A stretch of DNA of 64,000 bases from Seonamhaeicola sp. ML3 (GTDB lineage Bacteria; Bacteroidota; Bacteroidia; Flavobacteriales; Flavobacteriaceae). The stretch lies in assembly GCF_023273855.1 (NCBI RefSeq), contig NZ_CP096884.1, forward strand, positions 2,170,001 through 2,234,000. The letters are read 5' to 3'. The first letter of the stretch is position 1. Each line of letters opens with the position of its first letter. A program made the translations under genes and the position numbers. The notes under the pieces were generated by a model, which saw only the letters and a list, made by a program, of their open reading frames with translations, was not told the origin of the DNA and did not search any database. Below are positions 8,408-20,000 of this stretch, piece after piece.

Positions 8408-9382
8408 ATGAGTTCAAATATTATAAATTGGGGAATTTTAGGATGTGGTGATGTTGCAGAAGTGAAGAGTGGTCCTGCATTTCAAAAAGTAAAACAGTCT
8501 TCATTAATATCCGTTATGCGTAGAAATGAAGATAAGGTAAAAGATTTTGCAAAAAGGCATGATGTGGCGCATTGGACAACTAGTGCCTCCGAATTATTAA
8601 ATGATGAAAAAGTGAACGCTGTTTATATTGCAACACCACCTTCTTCGCATTTAAGCTACACACTAGAAGCTATCAAGGCTGGAAAAAATGTATACTTGGA
8701 AAAGCCAATGGTATTAAACAGTAAAGAGGCAAATACTTTAGTGGAGGCAGTAAATAATAGCAGTGCCAAAGTAACAGTTGCGCATTACAGAAGAAGTTTG
8801 CCTTTATTTGTAAAAGTAAAGGAGTTGTTAGATGCCAATGTAATTGGTAAAGTGCTTTCTGCAGAAATTGATATTGCACAGTCTCAAAATGCAAATTTAA
8901 TAGCTAAAACAGATGAGAACTGGCGATTAAATCCTGAAATTTCCGGAGGCGGTTATTTTCATGACATTGCGCCACATCAAATAGACTTAATGTACCATTA
9001 TTTTGGAACTGTATCTAAAATAGCTAAAGGAAATGTTCCAGAAGGAGTGAACCTAGCGGATTGGGTTAAAGGTGAAATAATATTTGAAAATGGTGTGCAT
9101 TTTAAAGGAAGTTGGAATTTTGCAGCTTCTGAAGATAGTGATGTATGCACTATTAAAGGTGAAAAAGGTACTTTAACATTTTCGTTCTACAGTGACGAAA
9201 TAAAAGTTGAAACTACCGATAAAACGGAAACTTTTAAGTTTGAAAATCCTAAACATGTTCAGCAACCAATGATAGAGCAAGTGGTGAGTTATTTTTTAGG
9301 AGATAGTCATCAAAATCCATGTTCTGTTGAAGAAGCTGCTATTGTAACCAAAATTATGGATACCTTTTGTGAGATCGACTAG
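8408..9382 (+). CDS. Gfo/Idh/MocA-family NAD(P)-dependent oxidoreductase
   Basis: 324 residues and no signal peptide, so cytoplasmic, unlike its neighbours. The N-terminal Rossmann fold carries WGILGCGDVAE at residues 8-18, and the family signature EKPM is near residue 98. A C-terminal alpha/beta substrate domain contains GGGYFHDIAPHQIDLMYH, with the His and Asp that act in catalysis in this family. Members oxidise or reduce sugars, inositols and uronate derivatives; a few use NAD for glycoside cleavage. It starts 12 bp after the lipoprotein gene and ends 3 bp before GH43, so it is inside the operon. A role in processing a released uronate or deoxy sugar is inferred; the substrate is unknown. 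Confidence 0.88.
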   Translation: MSSNIINWGILGCGDVAEVKSGPAFQKVKQSSLISVMRRNEDKVKDFAKRHDVAHWTTSASELLNDEKVNAVYIATPPSSHLSYTLEAIKAGKNVYLEKPMVLNSKEANTLVEAVNNSSAKVTVAHYRRSLPLFVKVKELLDANVIGKVLSAEIDIAQSQNANLIAKTDENWRLNPEISGGGYFHDIAPHQIDLMYHYFGTVSKIAKGNVPEGVNLADWVKGEIIFENGVHFKGSWNFAASEDSDVCTIKGEKGTLTFSFYSDEIKVETTDKTETFKFENPKHVQQPMIEQVVSYFLGDSHQNPCSVEEAAIVTKIMDTFCEID

Positions 9383-9385
9383 AGT

Positions 9386-10741
9386 ATGATAAACAGTTTT
9401 AAAATAAGACATGGAATTTTAGGTATAATGATATTGGCTGTAACATCTGCCTTTACTCAAAATCCTATGGTTTCAAATGTAGGATTGAACGATCCGCATA
9501 TTCATATTTTTAACGACACTGCTTACGTCTATGCATCACACGACAAGTCCATCGATAATGATAAATTTATTATGGAAGATTGGTGGGTGTGGTCTTCACC
9601 TGATTTAGTAAACTGGACAAAGCGTAGTGTTTTAAAACCTAAAGACACATATATAGGTACAGAATTTTCAAGATGTTGGGCTACAGATGCGGCCTTTAGA
9701 AATGGAAAGTATTACTTCTATTTTTCCGAAGGAAACGAACAAACCGGTGTGGTAGTAGGGGATACACCTGTTGGCCCATGGAAAGACGTTTTAGAAAAAC
9801 CATTGTTGACTTCAAATTTAACTGATACTCACGAATATGATATGGCCGTTTTTGAAGATAACGGTGAACACTATATCATATTTGGTGTTTGGGACTATTA
9901 TATAGCCAAACTAAATGATGACATGATGAGTTTAGCCGAGCGACCAAAGAAAATTCAAATTAATAATCCAAGAGGTCCTTATAATCTAGATGGTAATAAT
10001 AAAAAAATGCCAACAGACGATAAACCTTTTCTTCACAAACATAATAATAAGTTCTATTTGTCATGGGGTTGCTTTTATGCCATGTCTGATAATATTTACG
10101 GGCCTTACGATTATAAAGATTCTATAATTAAAGAAGAGAGTTTTGCTGAAGGTTTCGATGCTCCTACCTGGCCGAACGGGTTTTTACAAGGTCGGCATGG
10201 TAGTTTTTTTGAATGGCATAATCAATGGTATTATGTATATTGCGATATCAGTCAAACAGGGAATCGTTATTTCAGAGATAGTTTTATAAGTTACGTGCAT
10301 TATAAAGCAAATGGAGAAATGGCAACGATACATGTAGATGGCGTTGGCGTTGGGAACTATGATGCTAATGGTTTTATTGAAGCCGAAAACTACTTCAAGG
10401 CTAATGGCATTGTAAAGGTAGAAAATAATAAAGGCGGTTTTTCTGTTGAACCTATTAAAGATTCAAGTTATTTAATCTTTCCTAATGTGAAAAGCCTAAT
10501 AGGGAAAAATACCTTAGAATTGGAAGTAATTGCCAAAGAACCTATAGAATTAGAAGTGCGTGAGGGACATCCACTAGGTGAGTTGCTGTTTACTTGTAAA
10601 GTCCCCAAAAATGATATTTACGCATTTCAAAGAAGAAATTTTATAACTAAAAACCTTAAAGATAAGCAATCACTTTGTTTCGTTTTTAAAGGTTCTAATG
10701 TGTCATCATTCAAATTAAATAGATTTAAATTCAAAAACTAA
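9386..10741 (+). CDS. GH43-family exported glycosidase (xylosidase/arabinofuranosidase type)
   Basis: 451 residues with a type I signal peptide (cleavage near AFTQ). The five-bladed propeller spans about residues 30-320. Catalytic-base Asp36 sits in GLNDPHIHIF and the pKa-modulating Asp152 in HEYDMAVF. The segment where GH43 enzymes normally have Glu-Gly-Pro reads TDDKPFLHKHNNKFYLSWG (Asp211-Asp212), so the usual acid Glu appears to be replaced or displaced. The last about 120 residues form a CBM6-like beta-sandwich (GFIEAENYFKANGI). Ulvan contains beta-xylose, so a xylosidase role would fit. It sits 3 bp after the oxidoreductase and 20 bp before GH3. Family confidence is high; activity is less certain because of the acid residue. 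Confidence 0.82.
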   Translation: MINSFKIRHGILGIMILAVTSAFTQNPMVSNVGLNDPHIHIFNDTAYVYASHDKSIDNDKFIMEDWWVWSSPDLVNWTKRSVLKPKDTYIGTEFSRCWATDAAFRNGKYYFYFSEGNEQTGVVVGDTPVGPWKDVLEKPLLTSNLTDTHEYDMAVFEDNGEHYIIFGVWDYYIAKLNDDMMSLAERPKKIQINNPRGPYNLDGNNKKMPTDDKPFLHKHNNKFYLSWGCFYAMSDNIYGPYDYKDSIIKEESFAEGFDAPTWPNGFLQGRHGSFFEWHNQWYYVYCDISQTGNRYFRDSFISYVHYKANGEMATIHVDGVGVGNYDANGFIEAENYFKANGIVKVENNKGGFSVEPIKDSSYLIFPNVKSLIGKNTLELEVIAKEPIELEVREGHPLGELLFTCKVPKNDIYAFQRRNFITKNLKDKQSLCFVFKGSNVSSFKLNRFKFKN

Positions 10742-10761
10742 ATAACAATTAAAAAGGACTA

Positions 10762-13023
10762 ATGAAGAAATTACTTTTTTTGGCATTACTTGTAACCCTA
10801 GCTTCCTGTAAAAATGAAGATTCAAGTTCGAAAGATTATAAAGACGCTTCACTTTCAATAGAGGAGCGCGTAGAGGCTTTACTACCAAAACTTTCTCTAG
10901 AAGAAAAAGTAGCACAAATGAGAATCTTTCATGCCAATATAGGTGTGAAACACGATGAAAACGGAAAACTAAAACTTTCTAAAAGAGTAGTTGAGAAGCT
11001 TAAGCTAGGTATTGCAGGTATTAAAAATCCGGGTGAGCATATAGATGCCGTGTCTGCCGCAAAATTAAACAATGAGCTTCAAAAATATATTATTGAGAAT
11101 AATCGTTGGGGTATTCCGGCATTATTTGTAACCGAGTCTTATAACGGAGTAGATGCAGAGGGATGTACTAAGTTTGGTCGCCCTATGACTTCGGCAGCAT
11201 CATTTAACCCAGAGCTAGTTCAAAGACAATGGGATGTTGTTGGTCGTGAAGCACGTTTGCGTGGTATGCACATGTGTCACTCTCCTGAAGCAGACCTAGT
11301 ACGTGATCCACGTTTTGGACGAATGAGTGAAGCCTTTGGAGAAGATACCTATCTCACAACTCAAATGGTTAAAAATGCTGTAATAGGTGTTCAAGGTAAT
11401 TATGAAGGTCTTGGAAATGGTACACACATTGGGGCTGTATCTAAACATTTTGCTGGGTATGGTCAAGTGTTGGGAGGTTCGAATTTTGCTGCAATTGAAA
11501 TTTCAGAAAGAACTTTAATAGATGAGATTTATCCACCGTTTGAAGCCGCTGTAAAGGAAGCCAAAACGCTTGGTATTATGGCATCACATGGTGATTTAAA
11601 TGGAATTGCAAGTCACGGAAACCCAGAATTATTAACTGGTGTGTTAAGAGATCAATGGGGATTTGAAGGTTATGTAGTGTCAGACTCAAATGATATTGCG
11701 CGCTTACACTATTTCATGAATGTTGCAGAAACTCCTGAGGATGCGGCTCGCATGGGACTTGAAGCCGGTATTGATATCGATTTGTATGCTGAAGATTCTT
11801 ATGCTTATCTCCCAGAGATGGTTAAGGAAAATCCAGAATTGGAAAAGTTAATTGATAGGTCTGTTCGTAGAGTACTTCGTACTAAATTTATTCTCGGATT
11901 GTTTGATAATCCTTATATCGATATCGAGTCGGTAAAAGTTGGAAATAGATCAGCAGCTTCTCTAGAATTGGCAAAAGAGTCAGATTTAGAATCTGTTATT
12001 CTCCTTAAAAACGAAAATAATGCATTACCACTTAACCCTAAAAAGTCAGCTAAAATAGCGCTTCTAGGACCACTTGTAAAAGAAGATACTCAAGCTATGT
12101 TTGAGTCTGTTGTTGGGAGCAATATCAAATTTGTAGCAGAAAAAGGGTTTCATCTAACCGATGAGAAAAAGGGAGTGCCTAATTTATTAGAGAGAGATCC
12201 TGCAGCTATTGCTAAACTGGTTAATATAGCAAGACAATCTGATGTGGTTGTGTTGTTTTTAGGAGGGGATGAATTTACTTCTAAAGAAGCCTTTTTTAAT
12301 AACGCTCTAGGAGACAGAGCAACAATCGATCCGGTTGGTCCACAGGACGAACTTGTTGAAAAGGTAAAAGCACTCGGTAAACCTGTAATAGTTGTGCTTA
12401 AGCATAGAAGAACACTCTCAATAAATACCATTGCAGAACAAGCAGATGCCATTTTAGATACATGGGATTTAAGCGAATTTGGTGACGAGTCTACAGCTAG
12501 AATAATATTTGGTGAAGTGTCACCTTCTGGTAAGTCGCCAGTTACCATTCCTAGGTCTATTGGTCAAATTCCTTTCCATTATAGTATGAAGGAGATTAAC
12601 TATAAGAAAGAATATCTATTTATTGGCGAAGGACCACTATATCCATTTGGTCATGGCTTAAGTTATGCAAATTTTGAATATTCAGATATTAAAATTTCAA
12701 ATTCTGAAATAACTCCTGAGACTGAGTTAGAAGTAAGTGTTACTGTAACTAACAATAGCGATGTAAAAGCTAAGGAAGTAATACAAATGTATATTAAAGA
12801 TGAGATAGGCTCTGTTACAAGACCAGATAAAGAGCTTAAAGGATTTCAAAAGATAACCTTCGAAGCAGGAGAAAGTAAAACAGTAACATTTAAAATAACG
12901 CCAAAAATGTTGGAGTTTACCGGAATTACTATGGAGAAAGTATTAGAGCCTGGAGATTACACGGTTATGTTAGGAACATCTTCAAAAAACTATTTAGAAA
13001 CAACATTCAAGCTAAAAAAATAA
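10762..13023 (+). CDS. GH3 beta-glycosidase lipoprotein (beta-xylosidase/beta-glucosidase type)
   Basis: 753 residues; lipobox LASC with Cys16. The N-terminal GH3 barrel runs about residues 30-375, with [20 protein letters not shown] and the nucleophile Asp308 in GYVVSDSND. The alpha/beta sandwich (about 390-620) is followed by a fibronectin-III-like C-terminal domain ([10 protein letters not shown]...LKGFQKI). GH3 enzymes of this layout release terminal beta-linked xylose or glucose with retention. In an ulvan PUL a beta-xylosidase is expected, which is an inference. It is 4 bp before GH105, in the same operon. Confidence 0.9.
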   Translation: MKKLLFLALLVTLASCKNEDSSSKDYKDASLSIEERVEALLPKLSLEEKVAQMRIFHANIGVKHDENGKLKLSKRVVEKLKLGIAGIKNPGEHIDAVSAAKLNNELQKYIIENNRWGIPALFVTESYNGVDAEGCTKFGRPMTSAASFNPELVQRQWDVVGREARLRGMHMCHSPEADLVRDPRFGRMSEAFGEDTYLTTQMVKNAVIGVQGNYEGLGNGTHIGAVSKHFAGYGQVLGGSNFAAIEISERTLIDEIYPPFEAAVKEAKTLGIMASHGDLNGIASHGNPELLTGVLRDQWGFEGYVVSDSNDIARLHYFMNVAETPEDAARMGLEAGIDIDLYAEDSYAYLPEMVKENPELEKLIDRSVRRVLRTKFILGLFDNPYIDIESVKVGNRSAASLELAKESDLESVILLKNENNALPLNPKKSAKIALLGPLVKEDTQAMFESVVGSNIKFVAEKGFHLTDEKKGVPNLLERDPAAIAKLVNIARQSDVVVLFLGGDEFTSKEAFFNNALGDRATIDPVGPQDELVEKVKALGKPVIVVLKHRRTLSINTIAEQADAILDTWDLSEFGDESTARIIFGEVSPSGKSPVTIPRSIGQIPFHYSMKEINYKKEYLFIGEGPLYPFGHGLSYANFEYSDIKISNSEITPETELEVSVTVTNNSDVKAKEVIQMYIKDEIGSVTRPDKELKGFQKITFEAGESKTVTFKITPKMLEFTGITMEKVLEPGDYTVMLGTSSKNYLETTFKLKK

Positions 13024-13027
13024 CATA

Positions 13028-14155
13028 ATGAATAAGACAATTTTAACCCTTTTTGCAGTTGTACTGCTTTTTAATTGCTCTACAGCACAAAAAGCAACAG
13101 AAGTAAAGCCTATAGATAAGGCAAGTGTAAAATCAGCCATGATTAAAGCTTTAGAATGGCAAGAAACACATCCAATATTTGCTATTTCACCAACAGATTG
13201 GACAGCTGGAGCCTATTATGTTGGAGTAACAAGAGCTCACAAAGCAACCAATGATATGATGTATATGGCGGCTTTAAAAAATCAAGGGTATTGGAACAAT
13301 TGGCAAACCTATAAGCGTTTACACCATGCAGATGATGTAGCTATTTCATACAGTTACATATACATAGACATGAAAGGGGGCAGGAGAAATTTCGTTGATT
13401 TAGAACCAACCAAAAAGTTTTTAGATGCGCATCTTTATGATGATGACAATTGGAAGGCAGGAACAGACAAAAGTAAAATGGGTAAAACCATTTTGTGGTG
13501 GTGGTGCGATGCGTTATTCATGGCGCCTCCTGTTTTGAATTTGTACGCAAAACATACCAAACAGCCTAAGTATCTAGATGAAATGCACAAGTTTTATATG
13601 CAAACCTACAACCAGTTATATGATGAAGAAGAGCAGCTTTTTGCTAGGGACATGCGTTTTGTATGGCAAGGTAACGAAGATGATACAAAAGAGCCTAATG
13701 GAAAAAAAGTGTTTTGGTCTAGAGGTAACGGATGGGTTATTGCAGGATTAGCATTGATTTTAGATGATATGCCTACAGATTATGAACACAGACCGTTCTA
13801 TGAAAAATTATATAAGGAAATGGCTGAAAAAATGTTAGAAATTCAACCGGAAGATGGTTTATGGCGTACAAGTTTGTTGTGCCCAGAATCTTATGACCAC
13901 GGAGAGGTTAGTGGTAGTGGATTCCATACATTTGCTTTGGCTTGGGGAATAAACAATGGTTTAGTTGATAAGAAACATATTCCTGCAGTAGAAAAAGCAT
14001 GGCATGCTTTAAAAGCTTGTCAGCATGAAGATGGTCGTGTAGGTTGGGTACAAAATATTGGAGCGTTTCCAGAACCTGCATCTGCAGATAGCTGGCAGAA
14101 TTTTGGTACAGGTGCCTTTTTAATGGCTGGAAGTGAGATTTTGAAATTAAAGTAA
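13028..14155 (+). CDS. GH105 unsaturated uronyl hydrolase (exported)
   Basis: 375 residues, the usual size for GH105, with a type I signal peptide ending near NCSTAQ. The (alpha/alpha)6 fold shows the family marks: [12 protein letters not shown] near residue 100, the general acid/base Asp161 in [26 protein letters not shown] near residue 236, and [15 protein letters not shown]105 hydrates the double bond of the 4,5-unsaturated uronate left by a polysaccharide lyase, releasing the sugar behind it. The PL28-like lyase in this window would make such ends, and the pair is standard in ulvan degradation. It is the last gene of the operon, followed by a strong terminator. Confidence 0.93.
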   Translation: MNKTILTLFAVVLLFNCSTAQKATEVKPIDKASVKSAMIKALEWQETHPIFAISPTDWTAGAYYVGVTRAHKATNDMMYMAALKNQGYWNNWQTYKRLHHADDVAISYSYIYIDMKGGRRNFVDLEPTKKFLDAHLYDDDNWKAGTDKSKMGKTILWWWCDALFMAPPVLNLYAKHTKQPKYLDEMHKFYMQTYNQLYDEEEQLFARDMRFVWQGNEDDTKEPNGKKVFWSRGNGWVIAGLALILDDMPTDYEHRPFYEKLYKEMAEKMLEIQPEDGLWRTSLLCPESYDHGEVSGSGFHTFALAWGINNGLVDKKHIPAVEKAWHALKACQHEDGRVGWVQNIGAFPEPASADSWQNFGTGAFLMAGSEILKLK

Positions 14156-14173
14156 AATAAAATTACTATCAAT

Positions 14174-14212
14174 AAAAAAGGTTAGGTGATTATAATTGCC
14201 TAACCTTTTTTG
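14174..14212 (+). terminator. Rho-independent terminator after GH105
   Basis: Stem AAAAAAGGTTAGG (14174-14186) with CCTAACCTTTTTT (14199-14211), loop of 12 nt, and a T run. Confidence 0.9.
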
Positions 14213-14276
14213 TTTGAATAATTAGGTTTAACTTCTATGCCAGTAATCGTATACTATTTCAATAAATATTCATGGT

Positions 14277-16916
14277 ATGTTAAACAAGAACAAAGTTTTT
14301 TACACGTTACTTCATAGTTGTTTTTTTGTAATTGCTTTTACTTGGGGGCAAGAACCTAATCAAAACCTACTTTTTACAAATAACGAAATAACTGTTATTG
14401 ACAGGACAAATACATCAGATGGTGATATTAATGCTGTAGCTTTCGGAAAAAGGGAGTTTTTCAAGGCACTAAGGAAAACAGGGGTTCAAATCTCAAATAT
14501 CAAAAACTGGTCTCATTTAACAAACAGGAAGTTGTTAGTGCTCGGTTCGTCACAAGACAGCCTTGTAAAACATTTATTGGGTAACAAACTAAATCGTTTA
14601 AAGGGTAAAGCTGAAGGCGTATTTTATCAACAAGCCAATTTAAATTCAAATACAGCAATCGTAATTGGGGGTACAGATGCTAAAGGTACAATGTATGCCC
14701 TTTATGAAATGGCTGAAAAAGTATATGATAAAGGAATATCTGCTTTAGCTAATTTGGAAAACAATATGGAATTCCCAGATAATAAAGTGCGAGGTATTGA
14801 TCGCTTTATTAAGGATGAAAATGATGACCAATGGTTTTTTTCACAGGAATTTTGGGAGTATTACATTTCACAACTGGCAAGAAATCGTTTTAACAGGTTA
14901 ACACTCATTACAGGCTATAATGACGGAAAAAGTGAAGACTTCATGATACCGGTATATCCTTATTTTTTTCAAGTTCCCGGTTTCAAAAAAACTACAATTA
15001 AAAAAGATTTAAATAAAACTCCTGAAGCCTACACGAATCAATTAAAAAGAATAGGCAAGATGTGTAGTGATTATGGTGTTGAGTTTGTTTTTGGTATTTG
15101 GGGACACGGTAGAAGTAATAGTTTAATTGATGGACTGCCAGAAGATGCTCAGGAATATACCAGATATTGTTCTACAGGGATATATGAATTGTTGAAACGA
15201 GTTCCAGAAATAGATGGTATTCAGTTAAGGGTTAATTACGAGTCTGGAATTGGTGGTTTTGGCAATACAGCAGATCAGTTTTGGAAAGAAATAATTTCAG
15301 CAATTGCTAAGGCTAAAGAAGATGAAGGAAGGGATTTGTTTTTGGATATTAGGGCCAAAGGCTTAACTTCTAAAATACGAGATTGGGCCAGTAAAACAAG
15401 TATTGATTTTTCTGTAACCAGTAAGTATACTTGGGAAGGTATGGGGCTTCCATACCACCCCCTACAAATGCGTAAAGGTGAACTTGATTTGATAGATAAC
15501 GAAGATAAACGACAACGTTATGGTTACGCCGATTTTTTATCCGAATCCAGGGATTTTGATTTTATCTATCGTTTATGGGGAATAGGAACTTCAAGAATAT
15601 TTACTTGGGCCGATCCAGATTATGCGAGGCGATTTTCGTATTCCACAAGATTTGGCGATGCCAAAGGGTTTCAAGTAACACCTCCAATGGCCAGAAAGCA
15701 AAATACTTGGGAGCTTATGAAAGATAAAAGTATGGCGTATTATAAGTGGGAAGATCAACGTTATTGGGCATGGTACCTTTTGTTTGGTAGATTGGGGTAT
15801 TCCACAAAAACAAAACCCGAAGTATGGCAAAGAGCTTTCAAAGCGCATTATGGCTCTGCTTATCAAAATATTTTAAATGCTTATTCAGTTGCGAGCAATA
15901 TATTGCCATTAATTACATCGTCTCATCTTACTAACCATCCTGCAAATTATAATTGGGCTGAAATGGATAGTGGAGGAGCTCTTTTTAACGCCAATAATTC
16001 AAATCCAATACATAAACAAAAAAACCGTACATACCAATCGGCAGAGCCGGGTGACCCAGGGATGTTTTATAGTATTAATGATTATGTCAACGATGTCATA
16101 AAAGGAAGAGTTCAACCAAAGATTACGCCCATACAATTGTCAGATTACCATAAAAAATTATCTGATGAAATATTAGGGCATATAAACCAAGTTAATGAAG
16201 CAGATATTCCAAAGCTATTTCAAAAAGAATACAAAACAAATATGTCAGATTTAAATATTTTGTCTGCGCTTTCAAGTTATCACGCTTATAAAATTATAGC
16301 TACAGTAAACTATGTGTATTATAAAGAAACTAAAAATGATGAGTATTTGCATTTAAGTATTAATCATCTCGAAAAAGCGAAATCGAGTTGGGAGATAGTG
16401 GTCGATAAAGCAACTGAAACGTATTATCCATATCCAATGTTCTTGCATGATAATGGTACATGGAAAGATCGACTGTTTGAAATAGAAAAGGATATTGATA
16501 GTTTACACCAAATAAAAGATCACTTACAGCTTACTCCAATGACTCTCAAAGATCATGAGTTCGGAAAAACAAATTTTTCGTTCAATACTAATTTCAGTAC
16601 TAATGTTCCAAGTTCCGTTACGTTAGGGGATACACTTCAGGTTGTTTTAAAAAGTGCAAAGTTTACTGAAGAAAATCAAGTGCCACATGTGCATTATAGA
16701 TTGGCTGATATGACACTAGGAAAGTTTAGTGTCCAGGAAATGATTTGGGATGGACATGCTTATTTAGCAAAAATACCTACCAGCGATTTGAATCCAGATT
16801 ATGATTTGCTTGTTTACTTTACAAGTGTAAAAGATAATACTGAAGTTGTTGTGTTTCCCGGTTTATATAATGAAACACATAATTCGCCATACTACACAAT
16901 TGAACTAGAAAAGTAA
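14277..16916 (+). CDS. Unassigned exported glycoside-hydrolase-like protein with GH67/GH20-type N-terminal domain
   Basis: 879 residues with a signal peptide (cleavage near FTWGQ, residue 25). Residues about 30-160 look like the alpha/beta domain that precedes the barrel in GH20, GH67 and GH115 enzymes (LLVLGSSQDS, AIVIGGTDAKGTMYALYEMAEKV). A (beta/alpha)8-like core follows: NKVRGIDRFI, FNRLTLITGYND, VEFVFGIWGHGRS, IDGIQLRVNYESGIGG, DLFLDIRAKGL and FIYRLWGIGTSRIFTW, with acidic residues at several strand ends. A helical region and a C-terminal beta domain complete it. The Asp/Glu pair used for catalysis cannot be fixed by eye. An alpha-glucuronidase-type role would suit a uronate polymer, but this is only inference. 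It stands alone between a terminator and the regulator gene, with no CAGGAYA operator upstream. Confidence 0.6.
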   Translation: MLNKNKVFYTLLHSCFFVIAFTWGQEPNQNLLFTNNEITVIDRTNTSDGDINAVAFGKREFFKALRKTGVQISNIKNWSHLTNRKLLVLGSSQDSLVKHLLGNKLNRLKGKAEGVFYQQANLNSNTAIVIGGTDAKGTMYALYEMAEKVYDKGISALANLENNMEFPDNKVRGIDRFIKDENDDQWFFSQEFWEYYISQLARNRFNRLTLITGYNDGKSEDFMIPVYPYFFQVPGFKKTTIKKDLNKTPEAYTNQLKRIGKMCSDYGVEFVFGIWGHGRSNSLIDGLPEDAQEYTRYCSTGIYELLKRVPEIDGIQLRVNYESGIGGFGNTADQFWKEIISAIAKAKEDEGRDLFLDIRAKGLTSKIRDWASKTSIDFSVTSKYTWEGMGLPYHPLQMRKGELDLIDNEDKRQRYGYADFLSESRDFDFIYRLWGIGTSRIFTWADPDYARRFSYSTRFGDAKGFQVTPPMARKQNTWELMKDKSMAYYKWEDQRYWAWYLLFGRLGYSTKTKPEVWQRAFKAHYGSAYQNILNAYSVASNILPLITSSHLTNHPANYNWAEMDSGGALFNANNSNPIHKQKNRTYQSAEPGDPGMFYSINDYVNDVIKGRVQPKITPIQLSDYHKKLSDEILGHINQVNEADIPKLFQKEYKTNMSDLNILSALSSYHAYKIIATVNYVYYKETKNDEYLHLSINHLEKAKSSWEIVVDKATETYYPYPMFLHDNGTWKDRLFEIEKDIDSLHQIKDHLQLTPMTLKDHEFGKTNFSFNTNFSTNVPSSVTLGDTLQVVLKSAKFTEENQVPHVHYRLADMTLGKFSVQEMIWDGHAYLAKIPTSDLNPDYDLLVYFTSVKDNTEVVVFPGLYNETHNSPYYTIELEK

Positions 16917-17064
16917 AATCAGACACTACAAAAACTTTGGTAAAAACAATATGACCTTTTCAAATATTGTGATTATTTGATATTTTAAGTGTATTAAATT
17001 TAAATTAGGCTCTCATATTGCCTTAATTAATTATATTTAGATTTTAGCCTACATTGTTTTTAAA

Positions 17065-20000
17065 ATGTTTAAATCGTTAGTTTCATTCCTTTTTATTTTG
17101 TTTTGTCATTTTGGGATTACTCAAAATGATGTATACAGATTTACACATGTAACAGATACAGATGGATTGTCGCAAAATTCTATTATGGCAATTCATCAAG
17201 ATGATTTGGGGCAAATTTGGATTGGTACTAAAGACGGATTAAATAAGTTTGATGGTACAGAATTCAAAGTATATCGTCACGAAAAAGACAATCCAAATTC
17301 CATAAGTAATAATGGTATAGAGTGCATTGAGCAAGATAGTTCTGGAGTATTATGGATAGGTACAGCTTTTGGGTTAAATAGGTTTAACCCTAAAACCAAT
17401 ACATTTAGCCCCTATTTTTTAAACAATAACCAATCCGGTCTTGGTAATAATATGATTAAAGCTGTTAAGGAGCTTTCTAATCAGGAAATTTGGGTATGTC
17501 ATTTTGGTGGAGTTTCAGTTTATGATGCATCAAAAGATGTTTTTAAAAAGATTAGTGACATAAACGTGCCGTCATCAATTATAGAAACTAAAGGTGGTGA
17601 TATTTTCATTGGAAGTTCAAACGGATTATATCGCTGTATATCTAAAAATGATGGTTCATTTCTGTTTGAACTTTTAGATAAAACAACAGGTTTAGATATA
17701 AACGACCTCTTAGAGTCAGAAAATGGAAATTTACTTGTAGCGACCAAAGACAATAGTATTATTGAATACAATATTCAAACTAAAACGTTTCACCCTTTTT
17801 TTTTGGAGGCCGAATTAATCGGGAAAAGTAAAAATGCAAGAAAATTAGTTTATGACGATTTTGGGTTCTTATGGGTGGCTACTTATAACGGCATTCATGT
17901 TGTAGACAAACAAAGAACAATTAACGTGCTACTTAGCGATGATAAAGATCCAAAATCTTTAAATGATAATTTTATCAAGACCTTGTTTAAGGATAATGTT
18001 GGCACTATGTGGGTTGGGTCATATTATGGAGGTTTAAATCTATACAATAATTTTAACAATAATTTTGTTAATATTTCCCAAAACTCCTTTCAAAAAGGCT
18101 TAAGTTTTAGGGTAGTAAGCTCAATAGTAAACTACAAAAATCTACTTTTATTTGGAACGGAAGGTGGAGGAGTTTCTATCTTAAATCAAGATACAAACAT
18201 AACGGAACATATAACAACAAAAAACAATTCAGAGTTAAGAAGTGATAACATAAAATCGTTATGTGTGAGTAGCGATGACAATTTATGGATTGGTACTTTC
18301 GATAAAGGTGTATTTGTTTATAACCTTAAAACCAAGCGTTTTATAAAAAATGCTTTACCGGATAATTTAAGAAAGTTTTTAAATGATGCTGGTGTATTGA
18401 AAATTGTTCAATTCTCGGATGACACCATTTTGATTGGGACAAATGGCAAAGGCTTGGTTAAATTTAATTTTAAGAAAAAACATTTCTTTATTTATAATGC
18501 CAAATCTCAACCTGTAGGGCTTACAAATAGTAACATAAAAACAATATTGATTGACACTTCTAAGAATATTTGGTTGGGCACTTTACGTGGCTTAAACTGT
18601 ATAACACCTAAAAATGAAGTTAAAAAGTTTGTAATTAGTAACTATTCCAATTTTAAATTTGAGATAAATACTATTTATGAAGACGTTCATGAAGATCTTT
18701 GGATTGGAACCTTTGAGGATGGTCTTTTTAAATTAACCAATGGAAATTTAGAACAAGTAGCACTTAATGTTGGTAATGACCCTGTAAATGGTATTCGGTG
18801 TATTATTGAAGCCGATGATAACAGTTTTTGGATAAGTACCTTTACTCAAGGAATTTTAAAATATGACTTTAAAGCCAAAACCATTGAAATGCATTTCACA
18901 AAAAAAGAAGGCTTGCCAAGTAATGAATTTAATAGAGATGCAGGCTTTCGTTTAGGGGATGATTATTATTTTGGAGGTACTTCGGGGGTAACCGTGTTTA
19001 ATGAAAATAATTTTGTTAAAAACAACTATGTGCCACAAGTTGTACTAACAGATTTTAAAATAAAAAATCAGTCAGTTTCAGTTAATGATACTCAAAATAT
19101 ACTTGAGAAGACTATTAGTTTTACCAAAGAGGTTGAGTTGTTACACAATCAAGGAAATTTTACTTTATCATTTTCAATTCCAAGTTTTATAAACTCAAGA
19201 AGCAACAGTTATAAATACCGACTTAAAGGCTTAGAAACAGATTGGGTTGAAACTTCAATTAATTCTGCATCTTATACCATTCAAAAACCAGGAGAATATA
19301 CTTTTGAAGTTAAAGGTGTAAATAGTGACGGTGTAACAAATGAAATACCAACTACATTAAACATTAGAGTAAAACCAGCACCTTGGTTTACTTGGTGGGC
19401 TTATTTGATATATGTTTTAATTATTGGTTCGATAATTTACTATGTGTTTAGGGTTTCGAAATCCAGAACTGCATTAAAGCATGCTCTGGACTTAGAGCAC
19501 CTAGAGGCAGAACAAATAAAAAATCTCAATACGGCTAAACTGGAATTTTTCACCAATATTTCGCATGAGTTTAGAACGCCTTTGACATTAATCTTAGGAC
19601 CGCTACAACAAATTATGAATAACTATAAGGGCAGTAGTGCCATGTATAAAAAACTTAAGGTTATTCAAAATAATGGTAACCATTTGTTGCAGCTTATTAA
19701 TAGGTTGATGGATTTCAGGAAATATGAAAGTAATCAAATGGCCTTGAAGGTGGCTAATCATAATATTGTTGAATCTTTAGAGGAAGTGTATCAGTCTTTT
19801 TCAGATTATGCCAATAGCCAAGGGTATCAGTATAGTTTTGAGTCACCTTCAAAAGAAATATTACTTTATTTTGATAAGAAAAAATTAGAACGTGTTTTTT
19901 TTAATTTGATTTCTAATGCGTTCAAATATTCTGCAAATTCTGGTGATATTGTTGTTAGAATTATCGATGAAAATGAAAAAGTAATACTTCAAGTTGAAGA

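Noticed and set aside
12150-12548. Antisense ORF inside the GH3 gene, and similar long antisense ORFs (for example 7510-7875, 50239-50718)
   Set aside because: They lie inside or over well-supported genes, lack recognisable domains, and are expected shadows of the coding strand.
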